From a virus: DNA of 25,688 bases. Every line of letters begins with the position of its first letter. The first letter of the stretch is position 1. The stretch spans positions 1-25,688 of IMG/VR virus record IMGVR_UViG_3300032265_002353, one strand, 5' to 3'. This document shows positions 11,152 through 17,572 of the stretch, one piece after another. The notes beneath the pieces were generated by a model. The model had not been told where the DNA came from and made no database searches. It saw only the letters and a list, made by a program, of their open reading frames with translations. A program made the translations under genes and the position numbers.

Positions 11152-12152
11152 TACATCAACCTTTCTGACCAAGTTTTAGGAGTCTTATCTGTTATAAATT
11201 CTAACGGGAGGTGGTAGTTAAAAGGCCTTACACCTTTCATTTTAATCCATTCAATCAATTCTGTCAAGCCATCGTCTAAAGATTTACTTGTTTGATACCC
11301 TAGAAGTTCTCTTGATAAATCAGCTGAACAAACTGCATGCCTTACTTCTTGAGGGCGACCTGGCATATAAATAGGTTCTCCATCATAATTCATTATTTTT
11401 GCAATTCTTTTAAATAATTCATTAATAGTTACAAATTCTTCATCTGGACCTACATTAATTATTTTTCCTTTTGCTAACTCTGAATCACATGCAACCATTA
11501 ATGGATTTGTTACATCATCCATAAATGAAAAACATCTTGTTTGAGAGCCATCTCCATAAATTACTGGTTGCTTACCTTGCAAAATTCTATTAATCATAAT
11601 AGAAGCCACATTTCTAAACGGGTCATCATATTTTTGACGTGGACCAATTATGTTATGTGGAACAAGAATTACGTAATCCATTCCTTGAGTTTCACATATA
11701 TTTTTAACTAATAATTCAGAACTATATTTTGCAATACCATATGGATCTTCTGGCATAGGAATCATTGTTTCTACATATGGAGTCTTTTGATTACCATATC
11801 TAGCCATTGATGACATATGGATAAACTTTTTAACTCCCGCCCTAACTGATGCTGATAAAGCAACAGTTGTTATATGAGATGTATTTTTGGTAACAAGAGC
11901 TGGACTAAATACTGACAAGCCTTCGTATGCAGTACATGCTGAATGTACAACCAAATCAACCCCATTAAACATATCTTTAACTTGATCAAAATCTCCAAGG
12001 TTTGCTAATCTAAAATCAACACCTTCTGGAACATTGTCCATATAACCGCCAACAAGGTTGTCAATTCCAATTACTTCATCTCCACGAGAAAGAAAAGCAT
12101 CAGCTAAATGACTTCCCATAAATCCTGCAACACCTGTTACTAAAACTTTCAT
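11151..12152 (-). CDS. NAD-dependent epimerase/dehydratase (extended SDR)
   Basis: A 333-residue protein starting M-K-V-L-V-T-G-V-A-G-F-M-G-S-H, the G-x-x-G-x-x-G dinucleotide site of extended short-chain dehydrogenases, with the catalytic S114/S115 and Y138-x3-K142 (P-Y-G-I-A-K). N-V-G-P-D-E-E and the R-C-F-S-F-M-D-D-V segment are also typical of UDP-glucose 4-epimerase-like enzymes. It should interconvert or dehydrate a nucleotide sugar; the substrate cannot be assigned. The ATG at 12152 overlaps the methyltransferase stop (ATGA). With its two upstream neighbours it forms a sugar-modification cassette. Confidence 0.9.
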   Translation of the reverse strand: MKVLVTGVAGFMGSHLADAFLSRGDEVIGIDNLVGGYMDNVPEGVDFRLANLGDFDQVKDMFNGVDLVVHSACTAYEGLSVFSPALVTKNTSHITTVALSASVRAGVKKFIHMSSMARYGNQKTPYVETMIPMPEDPYGIAKYSSELLVKNICETQGMDYVILVPHNIIGPRQKYDDPFRNVASIMINRILQGKQPVIYGDGSQTRCFSFMDDVTNPLMVACDSELAKGKIINVGPDEEFVTINELFKRIAKIMNYDGEPIYMPGRPQEVRHAVCSADLSRELLGYQTSKSLDDGLTELIEWIKMKGVRPFNYHLPLEFITDKTPKTWSERLM

Positions 12153-12679
12153 TTGACCGCCTTCAAATCCCAAACTAAATGATAAGGTATTTCTTCTTTC
12201 CATTTTTGCTCTGTTACTGTGTATTGACCTTTAAATCCATAATATTCTTTACAGCCCTCTAGTTGACTCCACCAATTGGTTGTTGGTGATGGAAAAGAAA
12301 AATACTGTAATGTTGATGTAGTAATAAAATTAACATGTGTAGGATCTTGAAAAGCTTCTATATTAGGATAGGCTGGAGTACAAAAATAAGCACGACCACC
12401 TGGCTTTAGAACTCTCCATACTTCACTCATAACATCAATAAATGAATATTTTCTTTTGCCGTTATTATAAATTAGAACTGGGATATGCTCAAGAAAATCA
12501 TATCCAGTTACAATATCAAACGTATTGTCATCAAATGGAATTGGTTCTATTGCTAAATCAGCCATTTTAATGTTTGGCAAACCATGATCTACAATATCAA
12601 TTCCAAACATTTCATCAGCGTTAAAATCATTTCTTGGTTTTTTACCGCATCCTAAGTCTAAGGCTTTTGTGGTATCCAC
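12149..12679 (-). CDS. Class I SAM-dependent methyltransferase
   Basis: A 176-residue protein with motif I A-L-D-L-G-C-G-K-K-P (6-15), an acidic residue after strand 2 (F-G-I-D-I-V-D), motif F-D-I-V-T-G-Y-D-F-L-E-H-I and E-V-W-R-V-L-K-P-G-G-R-A-Y-F, i.e. the Methyltransf_11 fold. Its place between a glycosyltransferase and an epimerase suggests methylation of a sugar or glycan, rather than DNA, since it lacks a DPPY-type motif. The start is GTG at 12679, inside the 3' end of the glycosyltransferase (22-nt overlap). Confidence 0.88.
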   Translation of the reverse strand: MDTTKALDLGCGKKPRNDFNADEMFGIDIVDHGLPNIKMADLAIEPIPFDDNTFDIVTGYDFLEHIPVLIYNNGKRKYSFIDVMSEVWRVLKPGGRAYFCTPAYPNIEAFQDPTHVNFITTSTLQYFSFPSPTTNWWSQLEGCKEYYGFKGQYTVTEQKWKEEIPYHLVWDLKAVK

Positions 12680-13341
12680 TCATGATCCCGTCTCCTAGTT
12701 AAATCCCAACCTTTGCAAGTATAGTCACCGCTGTCTTTTTTTGAATGGTAATAAAGATGGTTTTGCCAATATGTATAATTATTTTTTTTAAAATAATCTT
12801 CATTGCTTTTAATTGTTTGTGATACACCATTTTCATCAGCATATACTTGTGAATGTAAAATATTTACATCAACAACAAAACCGTTTAAAACCATTCTGTC
12901 CCAATAATCATTGTCTTCATAGTAAGCTGGATAAATATATTCATCAAATATTCCAACTTTTTTTACAATTTCTTCCCCTACTGTAAATATATTCCACCCA
13001 GCATTTGCTGAAAGAACAAATTTATCTGACCCGCTTTTTTCTGCATAGTCTTGCCAAAGTCCTGGTGATGGAGTTGTATCTGCAGATGAAAACATCCAAT
13101 ACTTTGCATGAGGATATAATTTAATTCCTAGATTCCATCCACCTGTTATTCCCATATTAGATGGCAAATTTAAAACACGAATATTTAAATTTGGGTATTC
13201 TTCAATAAGTCCAGCGCTCATTGAATCATCGCCACTATTATTAATAATTAATATTTCACCAATTGGATAGTCAATTGTATCTAAAGACTTCCTTAAAAGA
13301 TCAAATCTATTAAGGACTGGATATATTAGTACTGGTATCAC
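12658..13341 (-). CDS. GT2-like glycosyltransferase
   Basis: A 227-residue GT-A-fold protein: P-V-L-I-Y-P-V-L-N-R-F-D-L-L nucleotide-binding start, I-L-I-I-N-N-S-G-D-D, N-M-G-I-T-G-G-W-N-L-G-I (the common N-x-G-x-x-G-x-x-N-x-G of GT2 rhamnosyltransferase-like enzymes), a S-S-A-D-T-T metal motif at about residue 88, and Y-Y-E-D-N-D-Y-W. It would transfer a sugar from a nucleotide donor to DNA, a virion protein or a surface glycan. The start is GTG at 13341, overlapping the upstream stop as GTGA. It is the first gene of the sugar cassette. Confidence 0.87.
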   Translation of the reverse strand: MIPVLIYPVLNRFDLLRKSLDTIDYPIGEILIINNSGDDSMSAGLIEEYPNLNIRVLNLPSNMGITGGWNLGIKLYPHAKYWMFSSADTTPSPGLWQDYAEKSGSDKFVLSANAGWNIFTVGEEIVKKVGIFDEYIYPAYYEDNDYWDRMVLNGFVVDVNILHSQVYADENGVSQTIKSNEDYFKKNNYTYWQNHLYYHSKKDSGDYTCKGWDLTRRRDHEWIPQKP

Positions 13342-13499
13342 TTAGTCCACTTTCTAGGTTTTTTAATCAATCCAAATCTTTCCAAAGATCTTTGAATGGT
13401 CATATGTGAGCATTTAGCTTCTATTGCCATATCAACAACCTTTTTCTTTTCTACTACATATCTTTTGTAGCACCAATCTTTACTGTCATATAATTTCAT
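13338..13499 (-). CDS. Small HTH-like protein (53 aa)
   Basis: A short frame encoding M-K-L-Y-D-S-K-D-W-C-Y-K-R-Y-V-V, followed by a helix-turn-helix-like segment K-K-V-V-D-M-A-I-E-A-K-C-S-H-M-T-I-Q-R-S-L-E-R-F-G. The 'C-S-H-x-T-I-x-R-x-L-x-x-F-G-L' end is typical of recognition helices in resolvase-like and homing-enzyme-associated DNA-binding modules. It has no catalytic domain, so it may be a small regulator or the remnant of a larger protein. It overlaps the ruvC stop by 14 nt and the glycosyltransferase start by 3-4 nt. Confidence 0.7.
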   Translation of the reverse strand: MKLYDSKDWCYKRYVVEKKKVVDMAIEAKCSHMTIQRSLERFGLIKKPRKWTK

Positions 13500-14043
13500 T
13501 TACTGCATACCACGCTATTCCCGCTGCATCAGCGACATTATCGGACTCAGTTTTAACGCCCAACGTTCTAACAAAATCAACAGTACGCTGTTTTCTACGT
13601 TCTCTGATCTTGCCTTTAATCCAGTTGTCGGACTTTCCTGGGAATTCAAGTTTTATCGCCTCTTTTTCAACCTTAGTGTAATTTTTATTTCCAAGATAGG
13701 ATTGCCAAGTTATAGGATGAACTTCAACAACCTCCACATTATCACTAAGTAACTCTCCCATTATAGCACCAAAAACGTATGCCATCTTCATTCCAGTCGC
13801 AACAGACTTTACAGATATTGCTGCTTCAATTACAACAAAATCAGTATCTAATTCATTTTTAAAAGCTTTAATTTTTCTTTTGGCGTCTAAAATTCTTTCA
13901 TAAACATCTCCGCCATCAAAATTTATTTCTCCCCATTTAACTGGAGTTTTTTCATCCATGAGGCAAAAAGCAAAGCTATTAGTACTAGCATCTATACCTA
14001 GTACTTTATGTGCTTTTGGACGAGTTAATTTAGCCAGAGACAC
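13486..14043 (-). CDS. ruvC: RuvC-like Holliday junction resolvase
   Basis: A 185-residue RNase H-fold nuclease. The acidic residues expected for RuvC are present: D18 in V-L-G-I-D-A-S-T, E73 in F-V-V-I-E-A-A, and D168/D172 in S-D-N-V-A-D-A-A-G-I-A. Between them V-E-V-V-E-V-H-P-I-T-W matches the V-x-P-x-x-V/W region. It should resolve four-way junctions in branched replication or recombination intermediates ahead of packaging. The start is GTG at 14043, overlapping the upstream zinc-finger gene by 14 nt, without a strong ribosome site. Confidence 0.88.
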   Translation of the reverse strand: MSLAKLTRPKAHKVLGIDASTNSFAFCLMDEKTPVKWGEINFDGGDVYERILDAKRKIKAFKNELDTDFVVIEAAISVKSVATGMKMAYVFGAIMGELLSDNVEVVEVHPITWQSYLGNKNYTKVEKEAIKLEFPGKSDNWIKGKIRERRKQRTVDFVRTLGVKTESDNVADAAGIAWYAVNEII

Positions 14044-14317
14044 GTTTAACCATTTCTATAAGGGCTTTTCTTTCTTTTTCTCTTTCAGCGCCCACACATT
14101 TATCACAAATCATTGTTTCATTATATCTACTTAAAATAACGTTGCAACCTTTTGTTTTACAAATTCTTTTTTTGCCAGCAAGTCTGGCTTTTTTATCATA
14201 ATAATTTTCTTTTAATTTTTCATTTGTGGCTATACGGCAACATTCATCTGAACAGTATTTTTGATTATGTGTTTTTGGTTCAAACTTATTTTTGCATTGA
14301 TTGTATGCACAAATCAT
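14030..14317 (-). CDS. Double zinc-finger protein
   Basis: A 95-residue protein with two Cys4 sites: C3-x4-C8 with C22-x3-C26 (C-A-Y-N-Q-C-K-N-K-F-E-P and Y-C-S-D-E-C), and C53-x4-C58 with C71-x2-C74. The first matches the 'C-x4-C-x-x-x-F-x-P ... Q-x-Y-C-S-x-x-C' finger common in phage DNA-binding proteins. A basic linker (K-K-A-R-L-A-G-K-K-R) joins them. It is probably nucleic-acid binding. ATGA overlap with the Cas4-like gene upstream. Confidence 0.77.
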   Translation of the reverse strand: MICAYNQCKNKFEPKTHNQKYCSDECCRIATNEKLKENYYDKKARLAGKKRICKTKGCNVILSRYNETMICDKCVGAEREKERKALIEMVKRVSG

Positions 14318-15093
14318 TTTGGTGGCACCATAGCTGGTATAAATACCTCACCATCACCAAGTTCTTTCCAACATGTTGTTTTTACTGGACAATACTTGCA
14401 AGATGAAGTTGATTTTGTAAAAGTTCTTTCTGGTAAAGTTCCTGCTTCAAAATTTGCATGAACAGTTCTTAACCAATCAAAAACATCATTAATTATTTCT
14501 TTAGTTCTATCATTAAGATTAACTGGAATAATTAAGATTGATTGATCGTTTTTGTTTTCATAAAATAAAAACCCCTGCTTAGCTTTTCTTATTTTCATAT
14601 AAGTAAGAATTTGAAGTAAATGATTACCAGAAGGTTTCATTTCTGCTTTTCTGGAATCCCACACCTCTTGCTTAGCAGTTTTTATTTCGCCTACAACTTC
14701 TTCCCCGTTCCATTCAACAATAACATCTGCAAATCCTCTAATTGGTGGATCATCGTGGATAATTTCAAGTTCTGTTGCTTTGACAATTCCCGTTTTAGCC
14801 ATAACTTTCTGCAACCTATCATGAGCAGCCGTACCGTTATCCATGTTAGCCCTAGCCATAGCATCAAACTGCTCTTCAAACTCAGCACCAGTAAAAGCAA
14901 TGAACCAATATCTAGGACAGTTACCATGACCGTAACCAATAGTACTAGGACTAAAAGTTTTCTTTTGAACAAATTTTTCTCTTCCTTCAACATCCCCATA
15001 TGCTTCCTCCATCATTTTAGCAAATTTATTTACATCAAACCCATCTGGATCTTGTTTTTGAAATTTTAAATTTCCAATAATTTCTCTAGCCAC
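14314..15093 (-). CDS. Cas4/RecB-like PD-(D/E)XK exonuclease with Fe-S cluster
   Basis: A 259-residue nuclease. H91 (A-A-H-D-R-L), D123 (R-G-F-A-D-V-I-V), E136 and K138 (G-E-I-K-T) form the RecB-type PD-(D/E)XK site, followed by H-L-L-Q-I-L-T-Y-M, the QhxxY-like motif. C59 near the N-terminus plus C232, C235 and C241 (C-K-Y-C-P-V-K-T-T-C) fit the four-Cys [4Fe-4S] site of Cas4 and AddB. In phages such enzymes process DNA ends for recombination; no CRISPR array or cas1/cas2 is nearby, so it is not a CRISPR gene. The start is GTG at 15093. Confidence 0.88.
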   Translation of the reverse strand: MAREIIGNLKFQKQDPDGFDVNKFAKMMEEAYGDVEGREKFVQKKTFSPSTIGYGHGNCPRYWFIAFTGAEFEEQFDAMARANMDNGTAAHDRLQKVMAKTGIVKATELEIIHDDPPIRGFADVIVEWNGEEVVGEIKTAKQEVWDSRKAEMKPSGNHLLQILTYMKIRKAKQGFLFYENKNDQSILIIPVNLNDRTKEIINDVFDWLRTVHANFEAGTLPERTFTKSTSSCKYCPVKTTCWKELGDGEVFIPAMVPPK

Positions 15094-15209
15094 TATCTAA
15101 TCCCTACTCTTAAATTACAAACTTTGCACATTATATATGTTCTTCCAGTATATGGGCATTGGACATCTTGTGTTTCATGTTTATGAAACATTCTTTTAAA
15201 TATATTCAT
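15093..15209 (-). CDS. Small Cys-containing protein (38 aa)
   Basis: A short frame reading M-N-I-F-K-R-M-F-H-K-H-E and C18, C28, C31 (M-C-K-V-C). It fits exactly into the only gap of this operon: its ATG overlaps the upstream stop by one base (TGATG) and its stop overlaps the next GTG by one base. An F-x-H-K-H-E N-terminus followed by a CxxC is common among tiny actinophage zinc-ribbon proteins. Function unknown. Confidence 0.65.
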   Translation of the reverse strand: MNIFKRMFHKHETQDVQCPYTGRTYIMCKVCNLRVGIR

Positions 15210-15535
15210 CATGCTCCATATCTTGCAGAATATTTAAGAGCATCTACTAGTCTATTAATTGCTTCTTCTGCTGTGTAATATACGTTCTTCTTTTTTGAAT
15301 TTTCCCCGCCCTTTTCAAAGGTGGTGTAGTATCTTGACATCATTGCAAACTTTGCAGACAACGCCTGCATTTTAACAATAAGGTCGGGAGCTTTGGTAGA
15401 TGGAACATCTGGCTTTGCAATTAACTTAATAATTAAATCAAGAGCATAATCAAGATCAGCATCATTCATGTATGTTTTCATATCATTAAACTCTGTAAGT
15501 TCGCTGATTAATTCTATAACTGGTTTATCTGTCAT
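15209..15535 (-). CDS. Hypothetical helical protein
   Basis: A 108-residue, mainly alpha-helical protein (D-Y-A-L-D-L-I-I-K-L-I-A-K-P, P-D-L-I-V-K-M-Q-A-L-S-A-K-F) with a conserved-looking aromatic end (Y-Y-T-A-E-E-A-I-N-R-L-V-D-A-L-K-Y). No catalytic residues are evident. It sits between nucleases and RecA, so a recombination accessory role is possible but unsupported. ATGA overlap with its upstream gene. Confidence 0.7.
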   Translation of the reverse strand: MTDKPVIELISELTEFNDMKTYMNDADLDYALDLIIKLIAKPDVPSTKAPDLIVKMQALSAKFAMMSRYYTTFEKGGENSKKKNVYYTAEEAINRLVDALKYSARYGA

Positions 15536-15714
15536 TCCATTATCCTAACGCAGAATTGGCAAGGGTCTCCGCCTTCTTCCCACTCATCTTCTTCTTCTTT
15601 AGAAAGTGAAGGTATTCCATCATGGGTTGCACAAAACATGTCTGTAATCCAGCCACGTTCAACACCATTGTTAAACCAAATTTGAAATTCATCTAAATTT
15701 TCTTCATCAATCAT
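15532..15714 (-). CDS. Small conserved-looking protein with C-A-T-H-D-G motif
   Basis: A 60-residue acidic protein containing M-F-C-A-T-H-D-G-I-P, an acidic stretch E-E-E-D-E-W-E-E-G-G, and D-P-C-Q-F-C-V-R. The Cys/His set (C-A-T-H and C-x2-C) suggests a small metal site, and I recall this C-A-T-H-D-G arrangement from unnamed actinophage proteins. The ATG at 15714 is chosen because GGGAG lies 7 nt upstream; a start further upstream at 15747 would lie deep in the preceding gene. Confidence 0.68.
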   Translation of the reverse strand: MIDEENLDEFQIWFNNGVERGWITDMFCATHDGIPSLSKEEEDEWEEGGDPCQFCVRIME

Positions 15715-16015
15715 TATGTGTCTCCCAACACTCAACCATTTGTTCAAACAAAGCCCATTCTATAACAGCAAGTCTAGTCTTTGCTCCATCTCCTCCAAGG
15801 ATAAGTTTGAGGACAGGATATTTTTCACGTGATACCTTAAAAGTATCAGTACAGATTTTTGCCCAAATCTCTTTACTAATGGATATTGACTTTGAATACT
15901 CTTTATAGTCAACCACAAAATCATGCCATATAGAGTCACCTTTTTGGTATTCCCCACGACCTGAATTTTTTTGAGCTTTTGCACCGTCCCTCTTAACTTC
16001 TGCACGTTCACTCAT
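15707..16015 (-). CDS. PD-(D/E)XK nuclease, possible Holliday junction resolvase-like
   Basis: A 102-residue protein. S-G-R-G-E-Y-Q-K-G-D27 then F-V-V-D36-Y-K38-E-Y, S-I-S-I-S-K-E-I-W, and L-K-L-I-L-G-G-D-G resembles small resolvase-type PD-(D/E)XK enzymes (S-G-A-G-x-x-K-G-D, then (E/D)-x-K, then S-F-S-L-x-x-x-x-W). D27, D36 and K38 would be the metal and catalytic residues. The family is inferred by pattern only. It lies 3 nt from, and overlaps, a zinc-ribbon gene downstream of recA, a suitable place for a recombination nuclease. Confidence 0.6.
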   Translation of the reverse strand: MSERAEVKRDGAKAQKNSGRGEYQKGDSIWHDFVVDYKEYSKSISISKEIWAKICTDTFKVSREKYPVLKLILGGDGAKTRLAVIEWALFEQMVECWETHND

Positions 16016-16203
16016 ACTGCCACGCTTGAATCGTGACCATTAGCACAAGTCCATTTAATTTTTCTATGACTATTGTCAAGAAAAGCTTCATAAGTAATTA
16101 AAGAACATTCTTTATTTTGACATTGAAAACTACCATCAACTGGTTCAAAAAAATCACTAACATGTGGTTCTTTTTTATTTAAGAACTCTTCAAGATTTGG
16201 CAT
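16012..16203 (-). CDS. Small zinc-ribbon-like protein
   Basis: A 63-residue protein with C28-x4-C33 (C-Q-N-K-E-C) and W-T-C53-A-N-G-H57, a likely CCCH zinc site. A predicted helical N-terminus (L-E-E-F-L-N-K-K-E-P) precedes V-D-G-S-F-Q-C. A strong GGAG site lies 6 nt before ATG. It overlaps recA by 14 nt upstream and the nuclease gene by 4 nt downstream. Similar little ribbons accompany phage recombination genes; role unknown. Confidence 0.72.
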   Translation of the reverse strand: MPNLEEFLNKKEPHVSDFFEPVDGSFQCQNKECSLITYEAFLDNSHRKIKWTCANGHDSSVAV

Positions 16204-17188
16204 TTATTTCTCCTTGTAATTTTTCTGCCACTTTAGGATTTTCTTTTACATATTCAATAACTTTAGCACGACCTTGAAATCTTTCACCATTAACGGTATA
16301 CCAAGCGCCACCCTTTTGTATAATGCCCATCATTTCAGCAACATCTACAATTTCTCCAACGGAATCAACTCCGACTTGATCCCCTTGGAAGTAAAAATCA
16401 TATTGACCGCTAAGTCCCATTGGTCCAGTTTTATTGTAGTCAACGATCCAGTTAACGGGCCTTCCAACTTTTTGTTCAATGATTTTATCACCAACTTGGA
16501 TTCCAGACTTAATAGAATTTGCATCAGCTTCCGATGCCCAAAGCTTGATAATGGTGCTGGAGAAAAACTTAACTGCCATGCCCCCTGTCGGGATATGCGA
16601 CGCATGCATAGAACCAAATTGGTTTCTCTGTTGAGAAATAAGAACGAGTAGCGTATTTTTGTTAGCGTAGTTAAGCATTTTGACTGCATGTGTCATGTCC
16701 TTTGCTTCTGCACCAATCTGTTTGGTGTCTTCTAATTTTTTAAGGTCAGCACTATCTTTTTCAAAATAAATTGCGGGAAGCAATGCTGAAATAGAATCTA
16801 CAACAATAATATCTACTCCTGCCTCCATCAATTGTTGTGCAACATCAACCATATCATTGATAGATTTAGCAGTAGAATAAATTAATTTATCAGAATCAAC
16901 GCCCAATCGGGATGCCCATGTTGGATCATAAGATGTTTCTGCATCAATCCAAGCACAAGTCTTTCCGTCTTTTTGAGCTAAGGCAATCATCTGTAAGCAA
17001 AAAGAAGATTTTCCTGCAGATTTATTTCCCCAAATCATTACTTGACGACCAAAGCCAAGCCCGCCTTTTAATGCGTTTGTTAATCCAATACTAGGAGTCT
17101 TTTGCTTTTCTATGTTTACTGTTGTTGCTAATTGTATTCTTGCCCTTGTTTTTGGATCTAGCTTTGCTAGGATCTCTTCCGTTATCAT
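16190..17188 (-). CDS. recA: RecA-like recombinase
   Basis: A 332-residue RecA-fold ATPase. Walker A is G-N-K-S-A-G-K-S (54-61), Walker B D-I-I-V-V-D-S-I-S (126-134), loop L1 L-I-S-Q-Q-R-N-Q-F-G-S-M, loop L2 region P-T-G-G-M-A-V-K-F-F-S-S, and the C-terminal region keeps G-E-I-V-D-V-A-E-M with K-G-G-A-W-Y-T-V-N-G-E. These agree better with bacterial RecA and its phage relatives than with Sak4. It should form filaments on ssDNA for strand exchange in phage recombination or recombination-dependent replication. Its first 33 codons overlap the upstream gene, an unusually long overlap in this window. Confidence 0.93.
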   Translation of the reverse strand: MITEEILAKLDPKTRARIQLATTVNIEKQKTPSIGLTNALKGGLGFGRQVMIWGNKSAGKSSFCLQMIALAQKDGKTCAWIDAETSYDPTWASRLGVDSDKLIYSTAKSINDMVDVAQQLMEAGVDIIVVDSISALLPAIYFEKDSADLKKLEDTKQIGAEAKDMTHAVKMLNYANKNTLLVLISQQRNQFGSMHASHIPTGGMAVKFFSSTIIKLWASEADANSIKSGIQVGDKIIEQKVGRPVNWIVDYNKTGPMGLSGQYDFYFQGDQVGVDSVGEIVDVAEMMGIIQKGGAWYTVNGERFQGRAKVIEYVKENPKVAEKLQGEINAKS

Positions 17189-17345
17189 GTAAACTCTTCT
17201 CTAATTCTGCTGCTACTGCTTTTATATCTTCGTTACGACTCGTTGCTAATAAATCTATTATGTTATAGATTGCTTTTTCGTCACCCGCTCTAACTACTAA
17301 CAGGAACTCGTTTTCCGCACCTTTAAGTATGTAGGACTGAGCCAT
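17091..17345 (-). CDS. Hypothetical protein overlapping recA by 98 nt
   Basis: An 84-residue protein. Residues 1-50 look like a small folded domain (Y-I-L-K-G-A-E-N-E-F-L-L-V-V-R, I-Y-N-I-I-D-L-L-A, A-V-A-A-E-L-E-K-S-L), while residues 52-84, encoded within the recA start, are a basic unstructured tail (K-A-R-S-K-N-K-G-K-N). The gene has its own TATAAT (17354-17359) 8 nt before ATG, a leaderless layout. The tail's low complexity is what an overprinted sequence would give. I keep it because of the promoter and the otherwise empty 157-nt stretch ahead of recA. Confidence 0.62.
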   Translation of the reverse strand: MAQSYILKGAENEFLLVVRAGDEKAIYNIIDLLATSRNEDIKAVAAELEKSLHDNGRDPSKARSKNKGKNTISNNSKHRKAKDS

Positions 17346-17353
17346 ATACTTAT

Positions 17354-17359
17354 ATTATA
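17354..17359 (-). promoter_or_regulatory. -10 box before recA operon, leaderless layout
   Basis: TATAAT in the context A-G-T-G-TATAAT, 8 nt before the ATG at 17345, no ribosome site between. TTGAAA lies 20 nt further upstream, too far for a standard -35. It would give a separate transcript for the small gene, recA and the nucleases. Confidence 0.55.
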
Positions 17360-17365
17360 CACTAT

Positions 17366-17572
17366 TTATTCAATCTCTGTTTCAACATCAACTATGTCTA
17401 CCAAATTAAATGTTAATTCTTTAGTATCTTCATTTTGATTGACAGCAATAGTTTTACCTGAATAATCTTTTAACAAATTTTCAAGTGGAATAACTATTTC
17501 CCCTACTGTTGAAAGAATTGCTGCACAAACTTGCTCTACTCCAATAGGTACTTTGTTTTGTTCTTCTGTCAT
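17366..17572 (-). CDS. Small hypothetical protein downstream of dnaE
   Basis: A 68-residue protein: a helical start (V-E-Q-V-C-A-A-I-L-S-T-V-G) then strands (K-T-I-A-V-N-Q-N and L-T-F-N-L-V-D-I-V). No motif or metal ligand set is seen. Its ATG shares a base with the dnaE stop (TAATG), so translation depends on dnaE readers. Function unknown. Confidence 0.7.
   Translation of the reverse strand: MTEEQNKVPIGVEQVCAAILSTVGEIVIPLENLLKDYSGKTIAVNQNEDTKELTFNLVDIVDVETEIE

Noticed and set aside
14620-15069. A 149-codon plus-strand open frame
   Set aside because: It lies wholly antisense to the Cas4-like nuclease whose motifs are clear. It has no ribosome site, and its Phe/Ser/Asn-rich product is typical of reversed AT-rich coding DNA.
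14314-15093. Possible CRISPR cas4 locus
   Set aside because: No cas1 or cas2, no repeat-spacer array anywhere in the window, and phage Cas4-like exonucleases are common in recombination modules.
15760-16011. A second minus-strand frame of 83 codons
   Set aside because: It runs out of frame inside the PD-(D/E)XK-like gene (15707-16015), has no start signal of its own, and gives a low-complexity product without motifs.
16345-16689. Out-of-frame minus-strand frame within recA
   Set aside because: The recA frame carries the L1/L2 and C-terminal family features over this stretch; no independent ribosome site is seen.
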